Of a DNA stretch of 64,000 bases, positions 1 through 8,798 are shown one piece after another. Source of the DNA: Fusobacterium_C necrophorum_A (GTDB lineage: Bacteria > Fusobacteriota > Fusobacteriia > Fusobacteriales > Fusobacteriaceae); NCBI RefSeq assembly GCF_004134945.1, contig NZ_SBAP01000008.1, positions 1-64,000 of the forward strand, given 5' to 3'. The position numbers and the translations under genes were made by a program. The notes beneath the pieces are model-generated. The model saw nothing but the letters and a program-made list of their open reading frames with translations. It did no database searches and was not told where the DNA came from. Numbering within the stretch: position 1 is the first letter of the stretch; every line of letters starts with the position of its first letter.

Positions 1-123
1 TGTTGCTAAGAAATCTTCATTCAAATCTCTTTCTTTTGCTCCCGGAGCTACTTCGTTTACTGCGAATTCTTTCACCATTTGGCAGATTCTTTCTTGTTCT
101 TCTGATAATTGTAAATTGTACAT
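1..123 (-). CDS. acyl-CoA dehydrogenase, N-terminus (partial)
   Basis: Only the first 41 codons are in the window; the gene runs off the left edge. The start ATG is at 123, behind a strong GGAAAGGAGAA ribosome site. The residues (MYNLQLSEEQERI, then VKEFAVNEVAPGA) match the N-terminal helices of butyryl-CoA-type acyl-CoA dehydrogenases. It follows the GntP permease in the same direction after a 93-bp gap and is probably the last or a late gene of the acyl-CoA operon. It would be a second dehydrogenase in addition to the complete one at 6402-7538. The catalytic region cannot be seen. Confidence 0.8.
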   Translation of the reverse strand, partial: MYNLQLSEEQERICQMVKEFAVNEVAPGAKERDLNEDFLAT

Positions 124-216
124 AAAACTTTTCTCCTTTCCATCATAACATTTACTTTACACATGAAATTGCTTTACATTTTTATTGTTAAAATCTTGCT
201 GATGTTATAAACAAAC

Positions 217-1530
217 TTATAATCCTAATTGGATGAGAGGAATACATACACAAATTAATGCAATCGCCGGAATTAAAATTTGAGTTACTCCTATGTCTAA
301 GTATCCTTCTTTGTGAGTTAAGCTACAAATTCCAAGCAATGTAATCTGTGCACCTTGGTGCGGTAAAGAATCCAATGTTCCTGCTGCAATTGCTGCAATA
401 CGGTGAATGCTTTCCGGAGAAATGTTTAATGTTTTGTAAACATCGCCCAAGGCTGCGAAAGCGACTCCCAATCCTCCAGAAGCAGATCCTGCTGCTCCGG
501 CTGAAATTGCTACAGTAATTGCTACAAACCATGCCGGTGACATTTTTATTCTTTTTAATTTGTCAATTAAAAGCCCAAATCCGGTTGTTTTACTTGCTAC
601 TCCCGCAAATCCTACCACTAATGCAGTATTCAAAATTGCTGTAACAGAGTTTTGGGCTCCTTTATTTAATACAACAATCCACCCATCTACACCATTGCTA
701 ATTCTTTTATAGAAAAAAAGAATTGCTAAAATACATCCTCCAAGAACTGCTGCTTCCAAAGGAAGTTTTACTACATTGAATAAAATTAAGATTACAATTG
801 GCGGAATAATGGCTAAGCCAGCACTTGGTAATTCAGAATCTTCATAAACTCTTCCTGCTTCTTCTAATGGTTTTAAAGAAGGATCATCAAATAAAAGACC
901 TCTTGATGTCATACTTTTACTTCTATATTCCAACCAAATGACGATTAAAACAATCTGGGCAATCATAGCTGCAAATCCCGGAACAGTAGAAGCCAATGCT
1001 GTTGTCCCCAAACTTCTCATTGGGATAACATTTTGAATCGATGGACTTGCAGGTGCATTCATAGACCATGTCCAAGTTCCTGCTGAAATTGCTGCCGGCA
1101 TTAATCTCCTTGTCAATTTAGATTCTCTAAACAATTGAACTGCAATTGGGTAAATTGCAAAGAATACTACGAATCCACTGATTCCCCCGAATGTTAATAT
1201 TCCTGTGATGAACATAATCAAGGATGCTGTATATTTCCCTTTGGTAATTTTAATCAATTTGTTAGCAATTGCTTCTGCAGCATGGGTATGTTGATAAATA
1301 ACTCCGAAAAGTGCTCCCAAAAAGAAAATTAGAAAATACTTTTGAACATAATCTGCTGCTGTTTTCATATAATTTTCTAGCATGGTTTGAAAGATAGGCA
1401 TTCTTGTACTAAGAATGATAAATATTGCCAATAATGGTCCTAAGATTACCGCTGAAATTCTTTTAAAGGCTAGAATAGAGAACAATAAAATCGCTATAAA
1501 TAATACTGCTATTTGGAAAAAATCACTCAT
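217..1530 (-). CDS. GntP-family carboxylate/hydroxyacid permease
   Basis: A 437-residue integral membrane protein with about 12 hydrophobic segments and the glycine- and alanine-rich loops (SAGAAGSASGGLGVAFAALG near residue 350; LDSLPHQGA near 390) typical of the GntP/DsdX/CitMHS group of proton symporters for gluconate-like or short hydroxy acids. It lies 9 bp downstream of the CoA-transferase gene and so is cotranscribed with it. A second, divergent paralogue (8799-10121) sits in the same operon with the same SLDSLPHNG-type motif. The context (CoA-transferases, crotonases) suggests the substrate is a short hydroxy or unsaturated acid; this is inference. Confidence 0.85.
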   Translation of the reverse strand: MSDFFQIAVLFIAILLFSILAFKRISAVILGPLLAIFIILSTRMPIFQTMLENYMKTAADYVQKYFLIFFLGALFGVIYQHTHAAEAIANKLIKITKGKYTASLIMFITGILTFGGISGFVVFFAIYPIAVQLFRESKLTRRLMPAAISAGTWTWSMNAPASPSIQNVIPMRSLGTTALASTVPGFAAMIAQIVLIVIWLEYRSKSMTSRGLLFDDPSLKPLEEAGRVYEDSELPSAGLAIIPPIVILILFNVVKLPLEAAVLGGCILAILFFYKRISNGVDGWIVVLNKGAQNSVTAILNTALVVGFAGVASKTTGFGLLIDKLKRIKMSPAWFVAITVAISAGAAGSASGGLGVAFAALGDVYKTLNISPESIHRIAAIAAGTLDSLPHQGAQITLLGICSLTHKEGYLDIGVTQILIPAIALICVCIPLIQLGL

Positions 1531-1539
1531 TCATAACAC

Positions 1540-3099
1540 CTACTTTTCCTTTAATCCCATAGTTTCTTCTCTAAAAATTCGAGCATCCATTTCTTTTAGA
1601 TCTTTCGCTATGATAGGTTTAAAATCCATGAAGTTTAGAATATCTTTTTGAAGATCGATCCCCGGAGCAACTTCGATTAAAGTAACTCCCTCTTCTCTAA
1701 GCTCGAATACCGCTCTTTCTGTTACATATAATACGTTTTGTTTCTTTTCTTTTGCATAATTTCCGGAGAAAGTGATTTGTTCTACTGCCTTCATAAACTT
1801 CTTGTTCTGTCCTTCGTTCTCAATCACTAATTTTCCGCTATCCACTGCTAATTTTAATCCCTTTGCTGTGAAAGTTCCGCAGTATACAACTTTCTTAGCA
1901 TTTTGAGTAATGTTGATGAAACCTCCACATCCGGCGACCCTTCCACTGAATTTACTCACATTTACATTTCCGCTTTCATCTACTTGTGCCAAGCCTAGGA
2001 AAGCAATGTCTAGTCCTCCCCCATCATAGAAATCAAATTGATAAGGTTGATCCACGATTGCTTCTGCATTTAAAGAACCTCCAAAGGCTGCTCCTCCTTG
2101 AGGAATTCCACCAATCGGTCCTGCTTCTACCGTCAATGTGAAATAATCATTTATTTTTTCTTCAGTACAAACAGCAGATACCAATTCAGGGACTCCAATT
2201 CCTAAGTTAACAATGGCACCTTCTCTGATTTCCATTGCAGCTCTTCTTGCAATAATTTTTTTTGCATCCAATGGAATAGGATTCATTTCTATCTGTTCAG
2301 AAATCATTTTCTTTCCCGTTAATTCTGGACAGTAGTCACATCCATAATAAGGTTGTTTTAATTCTTTTTCTTCTACCACAACGATATAGTCAATATAAAT
2401 TCTAGGAACTTTAACCAATTTTGGATCTATTGTTCCATTTTTCAAAACAGAATCTACTTGTACAATGACTTTTCCTCCACAATTATGTACTGCTTGGGCT
2501 ACTGATAACACTTCTGTTGGTACAAGTTCATCCTCCATAGTCACATTTCCTTTTTCATCACAAACACTTCCTTTGATGAAAGCAAAATCTAAATCGAAGG
2601 CTTTATAAAAAAGTCTTTCTTTTCCATGAATGCTAATAACTTCTACTAACTCTTCTGTTGTTTTTGTATTTAATTTTCCTCCCTCTACTCTTGGATCTAC
2701 AAAAGTTTGTAATCCAACATGAGTAATGGTTCCAACACGTTTCCCTGCAATGTCTCTAAACAGTTGTGATAAAGTTCCTTGTGGGAAATTATAGGCTTCA
2801 ATTTTGTTCTCCATGATTAGTTTCCCAATTTTCGGAGCTTTATTGTAATGCCCTGCTATAATTCTTTTCAATAAACCTTCTTTTCCAAAATGATTCACTG
2901 CTTTATAGTCTCCATCTCCCTGTCCAGCTGCATGAAATAATGTTAAATTTTTAGGAGATCCTGTTTTTTCAAATCTTTCTCCCAAGGCTGATTCTAAAGC
3001 TTCGGGATTGGAACATTCTACGAATCCTGTGGTTACAACTGTCGAATCATCCGTTATCAATGCGGCGGCTTGTTCTCTTGTGATAAATTTTACTCCCAT
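1540..3099 (-). CDS. acetate/propionate-type CoA-transferase (fused subunits)
   Basis: A family I CoA-transferase of 519 residues, with the alpha and beta halves fused as in propionate CoA-transferase and E. coli YdiF. It would move CoA from acetyl-CoA or butyryl-CoA to an incoming carboxylate, activating it without ATP. The C-terminal half shows GIGVPELV and then VEAGPIGG, where the Glu is the expected covalent CoA-carrying residue. The open frame extends upstream to 3132, but the ATG at 3099 is preceded by TAAGGAGGTGTCAGAGC and is the better start. It lies 37 bp from the upstream crotonase gene and 9 bp from the downstream permease gene. Confidence 0.88.
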   Translation of the reverse strand: MGVKFITREQAAALITDDSTVVTTGFVECSNPEALESALGERFEKTGSPKNLTLFHAAGQGDGDYKAVNHFGKEGLLKRIIAGHYNKAPKIGKLIMENKIEAYNFPQGTLSQLFRDIAGKRVGTITHVGLQTFVDPRVEGGKLNTKTTEELVEVISIHGKERLFYKAFDLDFAFIKGSVCDEKGNVTMEDELVPTEVLSVAQAVHNCGGKVIVQVDSVLKNGTIDPKLVKVPRIYIDYIVVVEEKELKQPYYGCDYCPELTGKKMISEQIEMNPIPLDAKKIIARRAAMEIREGAIVNLGIGVPELVSAVCTEEKINDYFTLTVEAGPIGGIPQGGAAFGGSLNAEAIVDQPYQFDFYDGGGLDIAFLGLAQVDESGNVNVSKFSGRVAGCGGFINITQNAKKVVYCGTFTAKGLKLAVDSGKLVIENEGQNKKFMKAVEQITFSGNYAKEKKQNVLYVTERAVFELREEGVTLIEVAPGIDLQKDILNFMDFKPIIAKDLKEMDARIFREETMGLKEK

Positions 3100-3136
3100 G
3101 CTCTGACACCTCCTTAATTTTTTTATTTCCAACTTC

Positions 3137-3922
3137 TTATTTTCCAGAAAATTTAGCTTCTCTCTTATCTAAGAAAGCTCCCATTCCTTCCTTTTTATCT
3201 TCAGTAGCAAAACACAATGCTCCTACACTGGTTTCTAATTCTAATGCATCTGCTAATGACATATTGACTCCTTGGTTAATGGCAACTTTAGCATATTGAA
3301 TAGCGATAGGCCCTTTTGTCATAATTTTTCTCATCATTTTTTCAGCTTCTTCTAATAGAGTCTCCGCTGCTACCACTTTATTTGCTAAACCAATTCTATA
3401 AGCTTCTGATGCAGAAATGAAATCAGCTGTGAAAATTAATTCTTTCGCAATTCCAGTTCCTACCAATCTAGAAAGTCTTTGAGTTCCACCAAAACAGGGA
3501 ATAATTCCTAAGTTAACTTCAGGTTGCCCGAATTGAGCTTTTTCAGAAGCAATTCTAATGTCACAAGACATTGCTAATTCACATCCTCCACCTAATGCAT
3601 ATCCATTTACTGCAGCAATTACGGGTTTTCCTAAGTTTTCAATTCTATTGAAAATGGAAACTGCAAATTTGCAATACTCTCTTCCCTGCTCAGAATTATA
3701 ATCTCTCATTAAAGAAATATCTGCTCCCGCTACGAACGCCTTTCCTTCTCCAGTGATAATAACGGCTTTAATGTCCGAATTCGTTTCAACCTCTGAAATT
3801 GCACAACTTAATTCCTCAAGTAATTCTTTACTTAATGCATTTAACGCTTTTGGTCTATTCATTCGGATAAATGCAATACTATCTTTCACTTCAAAAATCA
3901 AATTTTCATAATGCATGCTCAT
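3137..3922 (-). CDS. enoyl-CoA hydratase/isomerase (crotonase family)
   Basis: A 261-residue crotonase. It carries the oxyanion-hole segment AGADISLM near residue 65, the conserved block GYALGGGCELAMSCD near 105, and GQPEVNLGIIPCFGGTQRL near 130 with the catalytic Glu region. It probably interconverts 3-hydroxybutyryl-CoA and crotonyl-CoA or a related pair. The start ATG at 3922 has AAGGAGGAAGAATT before it; an in-frame ATG six bases later is a less well-placed alternative. It is closely similar to the crotonase at 10139-10927 in the same operon, so a duplication or two substrates are possible. Confidence 0.9.
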   Translation of the reverse strand: MSMHYENLIFEVKDSIAFIRMNRPKALNALSKELLEELSCAISEVETNSDIKAVIITGEGKAFVAGADISLMRDYNSEQGREYCKFAVSIFNRIENLGKPVIAAVNGYALGGGCELAMSCDIRIASEKAQFGQPEVNLGIIPCFGGTQRLSRLVGTGIAKELIFTADFISASEAYRIGLANKVVAAETLLEEAEKMMRKIMTKGPIAIQYAKVAINQGVNMSLADALELETSVGALCFATEDKKEGMGAFLDKREAKFSGK

Positions 3923-4041
3923 AATTCTTCCTCCTTATTTTATAATATTATTGTTTTTGTATATTACGTTCTTTTTCTGTCAGCTCTCTTCTATTTTTCC
4001 AGTTCTATATGTATTAGAAGAATATGTATTACAAGTTGGCT

Positions 4042-4497
4042 CTATTCTATAGGCTTTGTCGCCATCACTGTAGCTTCCCCTGTAACTACAATTTCTCCTT
4101 TTTGATTCGTAACTGTAGTTTCCATGACAGCGATTCTCTTTTCTGGTATAAGCTTAGTAATGACTCCTGTTGCAGTAACAGTATCCCCTATATAAACTGG
4201 CAATACAAATTTACATGTTTGACCTAAATAAATTGCATCTGCTCCCGGAATTAGCATTCCAACAATGGTTGAAAATAGAGATGCCGTTAACATTCCATGA
4301 GCAATTCTTTTTCCAAATCTCGTTCTCTTTGCGTATTCTTCATTGACATGAACAGGATTAATATCTCCAATTAATCCAGCATATGTGTATACATCTGATT
4401 CAGAAATAGTTTTAGAAACACTTTTTTTCATTCCAATAAAAATTTCTTGAATACTATACCCACTCATATTTAAACTATTTTCATCTAGATAAGACAT
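4042..4497 (-). CDS. MaoC-like (R)-specific enoyl-CoA hydratase
   Basis: A 151-residue single hot-dog protein of the MaoC/PhaJ type. The hydratase motif is visible as YAGLIGDINPVHVNEEYA near residue 40, with the Asp and His of the catalytic pair, followed by RFGKRIAHGMLTASL. It would hydrate crotonyl-CoA to (R)-3-hydroxybutyryl-CoA or run in reverse. Its presence beside two S-type crotonases suggests the operon can deal with both 3-hydroxyacyl-CoA stereoisomers. The start has AAGGAGGAAAAGAT before it. Upstream is etfA (38 bp away) and downstream a crotonase. Confidence 0.85.
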   Translation of the reverse strand: MSYLDENSLNMSGYSIQEIFIGMKKSVSKTISESDVYTYAGLIGDINPVHVNEEYAKRTRFGKRIAHGMLTASLFSTIVGMLIPGADAIYLGQTCKFVLPVYIGDTVTATGVITKLIPEKRIAVMETTVTNQKGEIVVTGEATVMATKPIE

Positions 4498-4535
4498 ATC
4501 TTTTCCTCCTTGATTTCATCTGTAACCTCCTCCTT

Positions 4536-5573
4536 CTATAAGTCTAAAAAATGTTTTTCTTCTATGGATTTTAAAAGAGAAGGAATGATTTCAAATAGAT
4601 CGCCCACAATTCCATAATCACAAATCTTAAAGATTGGTGCATTTGGATCCCGGTTAATCGCTATAATATATTTTGAATCTTGCATTCCAGCTTGATGTTG
4701 AATGGCTCCACTAATACCACATGCAATGTATAAATCAGGATGAACTGTAGTTCCTGTTTGTCCTACTTGGTGCATAGATTCTATCCAGCCAGCATCAACG
4801 GCAGCTCTGGATGAACCTACTTCTCCCTTGAACGCATCTGCTAATTTTTGAATTAGTTCAAACCCATTTTTATCTTTTACTCCTCTCCCGCCGGAAACAA
4901 CAACCTTGGCATCTATTAAATTTACTCTTTTTTCTCTTAAGCTTTCTTTTCTCACGAATTTTGTTCTTATATCTTTTTCTTCAATCCTTGGAGATATTTT
5001 TTCAAAATCTCCTTTTATTTTTTCCGAATATTTTGCTTTTTCCATAACTCCCGGTCTTACAGTAGACATTTGAGGTCTATTTTTAGGACAGATAATGGTT
5101 GCCATTAAATTTCCGCCAAATGCCGGTCTCGTTTGTAATAATTTACCATCCTTCACATCAATTTCTAATTTTGTACAATCTGCAGTTAAGCCTGTTCCTA
5201 ATTTCGCAGCTAGTCTCGGTCCCAAATCTCTTCCGATGGAAGTTGCTCCAATCAAAACAATTTCTGGTTTTCTTTCATGAATTAAATCTGAAATTGCAAT
5301 TGCATAAGAATCTGTAATGTAATCTTTCAACAAGGAATGTTCCAAATATATAACTTCATCCACTTCATAATGTAATAGCTTTTTTGCGTTTTCTTCCACA
5401 TCATATCCTGCTATCACTACTGTAAGCTTTTTCCTTGTATCCGATGCCAGTTTTTTAGCTTCTCCAATTAATTCAACGGTTACTGGATGAATTTCTCCCT
5501 CTATTTGTTCTCCAATAACATAAATTCCTTTATAATCTTCTAAATTGATATTTTGATTTACTTTTGCTCTCAT
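4536..5573 (-). CDS. etfA: electron transfer flavoprotein, alpha subunit
   Basis: A 345-residue EtfA. The C-terminal FAD domain is clear: SGGRGVKDKNGFELI near residue 230, SSRAAVDAGW near 258, QVGQTGTTVHPDLYIACG near 272, SGAIQHQAGM near 290. It pairs with EtfB encoded 13 bp upstream to carry electrons for the acyl-CoA dehydrogenase encoded before it. In anaerobes such trios often form the bifurcating complex that couples crotonyl-CoA reduction to ferredoxin reduction; bifurcation here is inferred from family and context. The start is preceded by AAAGGGGGGATAAAG. Confidence 0.93.
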   Translation of the reverse strand: MRAKVNQNINLEDYKGIYVIGEQIEGEIHPVTVELIGEAKKLASDTRKKLTVVIAGYDVEENAKKLLHYEVDEVIYLEHSLLKDYITDSYAIAISDLIHERKPEIVLIGATSIGRDLGPRLAAKLGTGLTADCTKLEIDVKDGKLLQTRPAFGGNLMATIICPKNRPQMSTVRPGVMEKAKYSEKIKGDFEKISPRIEEKDIRTKFVRKESLREKRVNLIDAKVVVSGGRGVKDKNGFELIQKLADAFKGEVGSSRAAVDAGWIESMHQVGQTGTTVHPDLYIACGISGAIQHQAGMQDSKYIIAINRDPNAPIFKICDYGIVGDLFEIIPSLLKSIEEKHFLDL

Positions 5574-5586
5574 CTTTATCCCCCCT

Positions 5587-6387
5587 TTATATCAAATGGA
5601 TTGCAGATAATTTCATAACTAATTTATCCGTTTTTTCTTTTGCAGTATCCCCTTCTATCATTTCTGATACCTTATTTTTTACAGGTACAAATGATTTCAA
5701 TACATTTGTTGGGGAACCTTTCAATCCAATTTGTGTTTCATCTACCGGAAGGTTTGAGAAATCGATTGTTTCAATTTTTTCCTTCTTTTCTTCTCCATAA
5801 TTTTGTATGATTCCAGAAATTGTTGGGTATCTCGGAACATTTAATTCTTTAATGGCAGTTAATACTACGGGCATTTGAACATGATAAATGTAATCACCAT
5901 ATTCTGTAAATCGACATACTTCCAGCATACTGTTTTCTTTTAATTCTATACTTTTTACATAAGTAATTTGTGGTAATCCTAAAAATTCTGCAATTTCCGG
6001 TCCTACTTGTGCAGTATCTCCATCAATTGCCTGCCTTCCACAAAAGACAATATCATAATTCCCTACTTTTTCTATCGCTGCGGCTAGAATGGTTGCTGTT
6101 GCCCAAGTATCAGACCCTCCAAATTTACGATCACTTATTAAATAAGCTCTATCCGCCCCCATACTCAATGCTTCGTTTAAAATTTCTTTTGCCTGCAATG
6201 GTCCCATAGTAATTACCACAACTTCTGCTCCATATTTATCCTTTAAAGTCAATGCTTCTTCTAGAGCATTTTTATCATCGGGATTCATGATGCTAGGTAC
6301 CCCAGTTCGAATTAATGTTCCTGTTTCTTGATTGATTCTAACTTCGTTTGTATCTGGAACTTGTTTTATACATACTACTATTCTCAT
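5587..6387 (-). CDS. etfB: electron transfer flavoprotein, beta subunit
   Basis: A 266-residue EtfB starting MRIVVCIKQVPDTNEVRI, the characteristic opening of the family. It contains NPDDKNALEEAL near residue 36 and CGRQAIDGDTAQVGPEIAE near 120, which form the nucleotide/flavin site. It lies directly between the acyl-CoA dehydrogenase gene (15 bp upstream) and etfA (13 bp downstream), the usual bcd-etfB-etfA order. GAGGTGATCT precedes the ATG. It is expected to act in the cytoplasm as a heterodimer with EtfA. Confidence 0.94.
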   Translation of the reverse strand: MRIVVCIKQVPDTNEVRINQETGTLIRTGVPSIMNPDDKNALEEALTLKDKYGAEVVVITMGPLQAKEILNEALSMGADRAYLISDRKFGGSDTWATATILAAAIEKVGNYDIVFCGRQAIDGDTAQVGPEIAEFLGLPQITYVKSIELKENSMLEVCRFTEYGDYIYHVQMPVVLTAIKELNVPRYPTISGIIQNYGEEKKEKIETIDFSNLPVDETQIGLKGSPTNVLKSFVPVKNKVSEMIEGDTAKEKTDKLVMKLSAIHLI

Positions 6388-6401
6388 ATTTTAGATCACC
6401 T

Positions 6402-7538
6402 CTACCCTAATAATGCTCTTGCAATAATAACTTTATGAATTTCAGAAGTTCCTTCATAAATTTCAGTTATTTTGGCATCTCGTAACATTCTTTCTAATGG
6501 ATAATCTTTCATATATCCATAACCTCCATGAATTTGAAGAGCCAAATTAGTCACAAATCTTGCAGTTTCTGCAGCATTCAATTTTGCCATTGCCGCTTCT
6601 TTCGTATGTGGCACTCCTTGTTCTTTCAAACTCGCAGCTCTATATAGCATCCATTTTGTACATTCTATTTTTGTTCCCATTTCAGCAATATACCATTGTA
6701 ATCCTTGTAATGCAGAAATCGGCTTTCCAAATTGTACTCTCTCTTTCATGTATTTGATACTTTCTTCAAGAGCTCCTTCTGCTATTCCTAATGCTTGTGC
6801 TCCAACTCCAATTCTTGCTCCATCTAACATAATCATTGCAATTTTAAATCCTTGACCTTCACTACCAATTAAATTTTTGACAGGAACTCTACAATGATCA
6901 AATACTAGTTCTGAAGTTTCCGATGCTCGAATTCCCATTTTATCTTCTTTTTTTCCAATCGTGAATCCGGGTGTTCCTTTCTCTACCACAATAGCACTTA
7001 AACCTTTTAAGCCTTTTGAAGGATCTGTAAGAGCAAACACGAGAACATAGTCCGCAGTTGCTCCTCCGGTAATAAAGCATTTTGTACCATTGATAATATA
7101 TTCTTCTCCATCTTTCACAGCTCTCGTTTTCGCAGCTCCTGCATCTGATCCTGCATCCGGTTCTGTTAAAGCAAAGGCACCATGTTTGCCCCCATTTGTC
7201 ACTTGAGGCAAATACAATTTTTTTTGTTCTTCCGAACCGAATTTCAAAATAGATTGTCCAAAGATTCCGTGGATAGATAAAATGCCTGCTGTAGAAGCAC
7301 ACTTTTTCGCAATTTCTTCCACTACAATGCATTTGATAATATCTCCTCCACCGGATCCCCCATATTCCACCGGTATTCCAATTCCTGTAAATCCGCACTT
7401 TACCATTTTTTGAAATGTTTCTTCAGGATAAATAGAATCTCTATCAATTTCTTCTGCAATGGGGGCTACTTCTGTTTCTGCAAATTTCTTCGCAACTTCT
7501 CTAATTTTTAACTCTACTTCATTAAATTTTATTTCCAT
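6402..7538 (-). CDS. short-chain acyl-CoA dehydrogenase (butyryl-/crotonobetainyl-CoA type)
   Basis: A complete 378-residue acyl-CoA dehydrogenase. It shows the FAD-binding ALTEPDAGSDAG near residue 127, KCFITGGATADYV near 152, the arginine/glutamine motif QFGKPISALQGLQ near 272, and the catalytic Glu362 in IYEGTSEIHK at the C-terminus. It would reduce an enoyl-CoA to the saturated acyl-CoA using EtfAB. Downstream neighbours etfB and etfA and the upstream CaiB-like CoA-transferase resemble the carnitine-reduction gene set caiA-caiB with fixAB, although the butyryl-CoA dehydrogenase role is equally possible. The start has AGAAGGAGAAATCT before it. Confidence 0.92.
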   Translation of the reverse strand: MEIKFNEVELKIREVAKKFAETEVAPIAEEIDRDSIYPEETFQKMVKCGFTGIGIPVEYGGSGGGDIIKCIVVEEIAKKCASTAGILSIHGIFGQSILKFGSEEQKKLYLPQVTNGGKHGAFALTEPDAGSDAGAAKTRAVKDGEEYIINGTKCFITGGATADYVLVFALTDPSKGLKGLSAIVVEKGTPGFTIGKKEDKMGIRASETSELVFDHCRVPVKNLIGSEGQGFKIAMIMLDGARIGVGAQALGIAEGALEESIKYMKERVQFGKPISALQGLQWYIAEMGTKIECTKWMLYRAASLKEQGVPHTKEAAMAKLNAAETARFVTNLALQIHGGYGYMKDYPLERMLRDAKITEIYEGTSEIHKVIIARALLG

Positions 7539-7562
7539 AGATTTCTCCTTCTCTGTAAATTA

Positions 7563-8771
7563 CTATTTCTTAGCAAGAATATCTTTTGCATAAAAGTCTA
7601 TAATTTCTTCTTTTGTATATCCAAGTTCTAATAAAACTTCATCATTGTGTTCTCCAATAAATGGAGCATCTTTATCAATCCTTACATCAATGGTATTAAA
7701 TTTAATGGGTGACATCGCCATCATATTTTTACTGTGATCTCTATTTTCAAATTCATAAATGTAGTTATTTTCAATAGCTTGTGCATCAGATAGAACTTCC
7801 TGTACATGTTGTATTTTTTCATGTGCTATATCTGCTGCTAACAATTTTTCTACCATTTCCGCTTGTGTATATTTTGCGAAAGCCTCATCCATAATACTGA
7901 TGAATTCCGGAGCATTTTCTTTTATTGCAATGGGATTAGAAAATCTTGAATCTTCTGATAAATCTTCTCTCTCTATTACTTGACATAAAGCTTTATAATA
8001 TCTTTCATGTTCTAAGATACTTAAGAAAATCCATTTACCATCTTTACATTGATATGAATTAATCACCGGTGTAATTGCATTTTTTCTAGTCTTTGGATAC
8101 ACATCTGCAAATTGAGTTGAAGCAATTAAAGCACTTAAATTCCAAATTGCCTGTCCAAAAAGAGATACCATAACTTTTTGCCCTTTTCCCGTCTTCAATT
8201 GTTCATATAAGGCTGCACAGATTCCTCCGGATAAACTACATGACGTTGTTGCATCTCCAAATCCTATAGGTGGATTTACAGTTGTTCCCGGTTCTGTAAT
8301 ATCTAGCATTGCCCCACTTCTTGCCCAGAATGCCACTGTATCAAATCCCGGCTTATCTTTTGCCGGACCGTGATCTCCAAATCCGTTCACTTGTGCCCAA
8401 ACAATATGAGGATGCTTTCGGGATAATGTTTCATAATCCAAACCTAATCTTTCTAATGCCCCGGTTCTATAACTTGTTAAGAAAACATTCGATTCCGATA
8501 ATAACTTATCCATGATTTTCAATCCTTCCTTTGATTTTAAATTAATCGAAATTCCTCTTTTGTTGGCATTATATACACTGTAAAATGGATTCACCGCATC
8601 ATCAGCTATCGGCATAGTCATCGTTGCTCCGGTTTTTCTTCCCGGATCTCCAAAACTTGGTTCTACTTTGATGACATCTGCTCCCCAATCAGCTAAAATT
8701 CTTCCTGTTCCCGGTCCTGCAACAAAATATGTTAAATCAATCACTTTTACTCCTTTTAATGGTTGTTTCAT
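7563..8771 (-). CDS. CaiB/BaiF family (type III) CoA-transferase
   Basis: A 402-residue family III CoA-transferase. The start MKQPLKGVKVIDLTYFVAGP with GADVIKVEP is diagnostic of CaiB/Frc/BaiF proteins, and Asp173 in GFGDATT matches the nucleophile that carries the acyl group. It would exchange CoA between an acyl-CoA product and an incoming free acid. It is followed by the acyl-CoA dehydrogenase and EtfBA genes and preceded by a permease and a crotonase, together a plausible uptake, activation, hydration and reduction cassette. The specific acid is unknown. AGAGGAGGATTAGC precedes the ATG. Confidence 0.9.
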   Translation of the reverse strand: MKQPLKGVKVIDLTYFVAGPGTGRILADWGADVIKVEPSFGDPGRKTGATMTMPIADDAVNPFYSVYNANKRGISINLKSKEGLKIMDKLLSESNVFLTSYRTGALERLGLDYETLSRKHPHIVWAQVNGFGDHGPAKDKPGFDTVAFWARSGAMLDITEPGTTVNPPIGFGDATTSCSLSGGICAALYEQLKTGKGQKVMVSLFGQAIWNLSALIASTQFADVYPKTRKNAITPVINSYQCKDGKWIFLSILEHERYYKALCQVIEREDLSEDSRFSNPIAIKENAPEFISIMDEAFAKYTQAEMVEKLLAADIAHEKIQHVQEVLSDAQAIENNYIYEFENRDHSKNMMAMSPIKFNTIDVRIDKDAPFIGEHNDEVLLELGYTKEEIIDFYAKDILAKK

Positions 8772-8798
8772 GCTAATCCTCCTCTTTATCTCTTCTTT

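Noticed and set aside
323..532. Open frame of 69 codons inside the GntP permease gene
   Set aside because: It lies in another frame of a clear membrane-protein gene and has a low-complexity, serine- and arginine-rich composition. Many similar shadow frames elsewhere were left out for the same reason.
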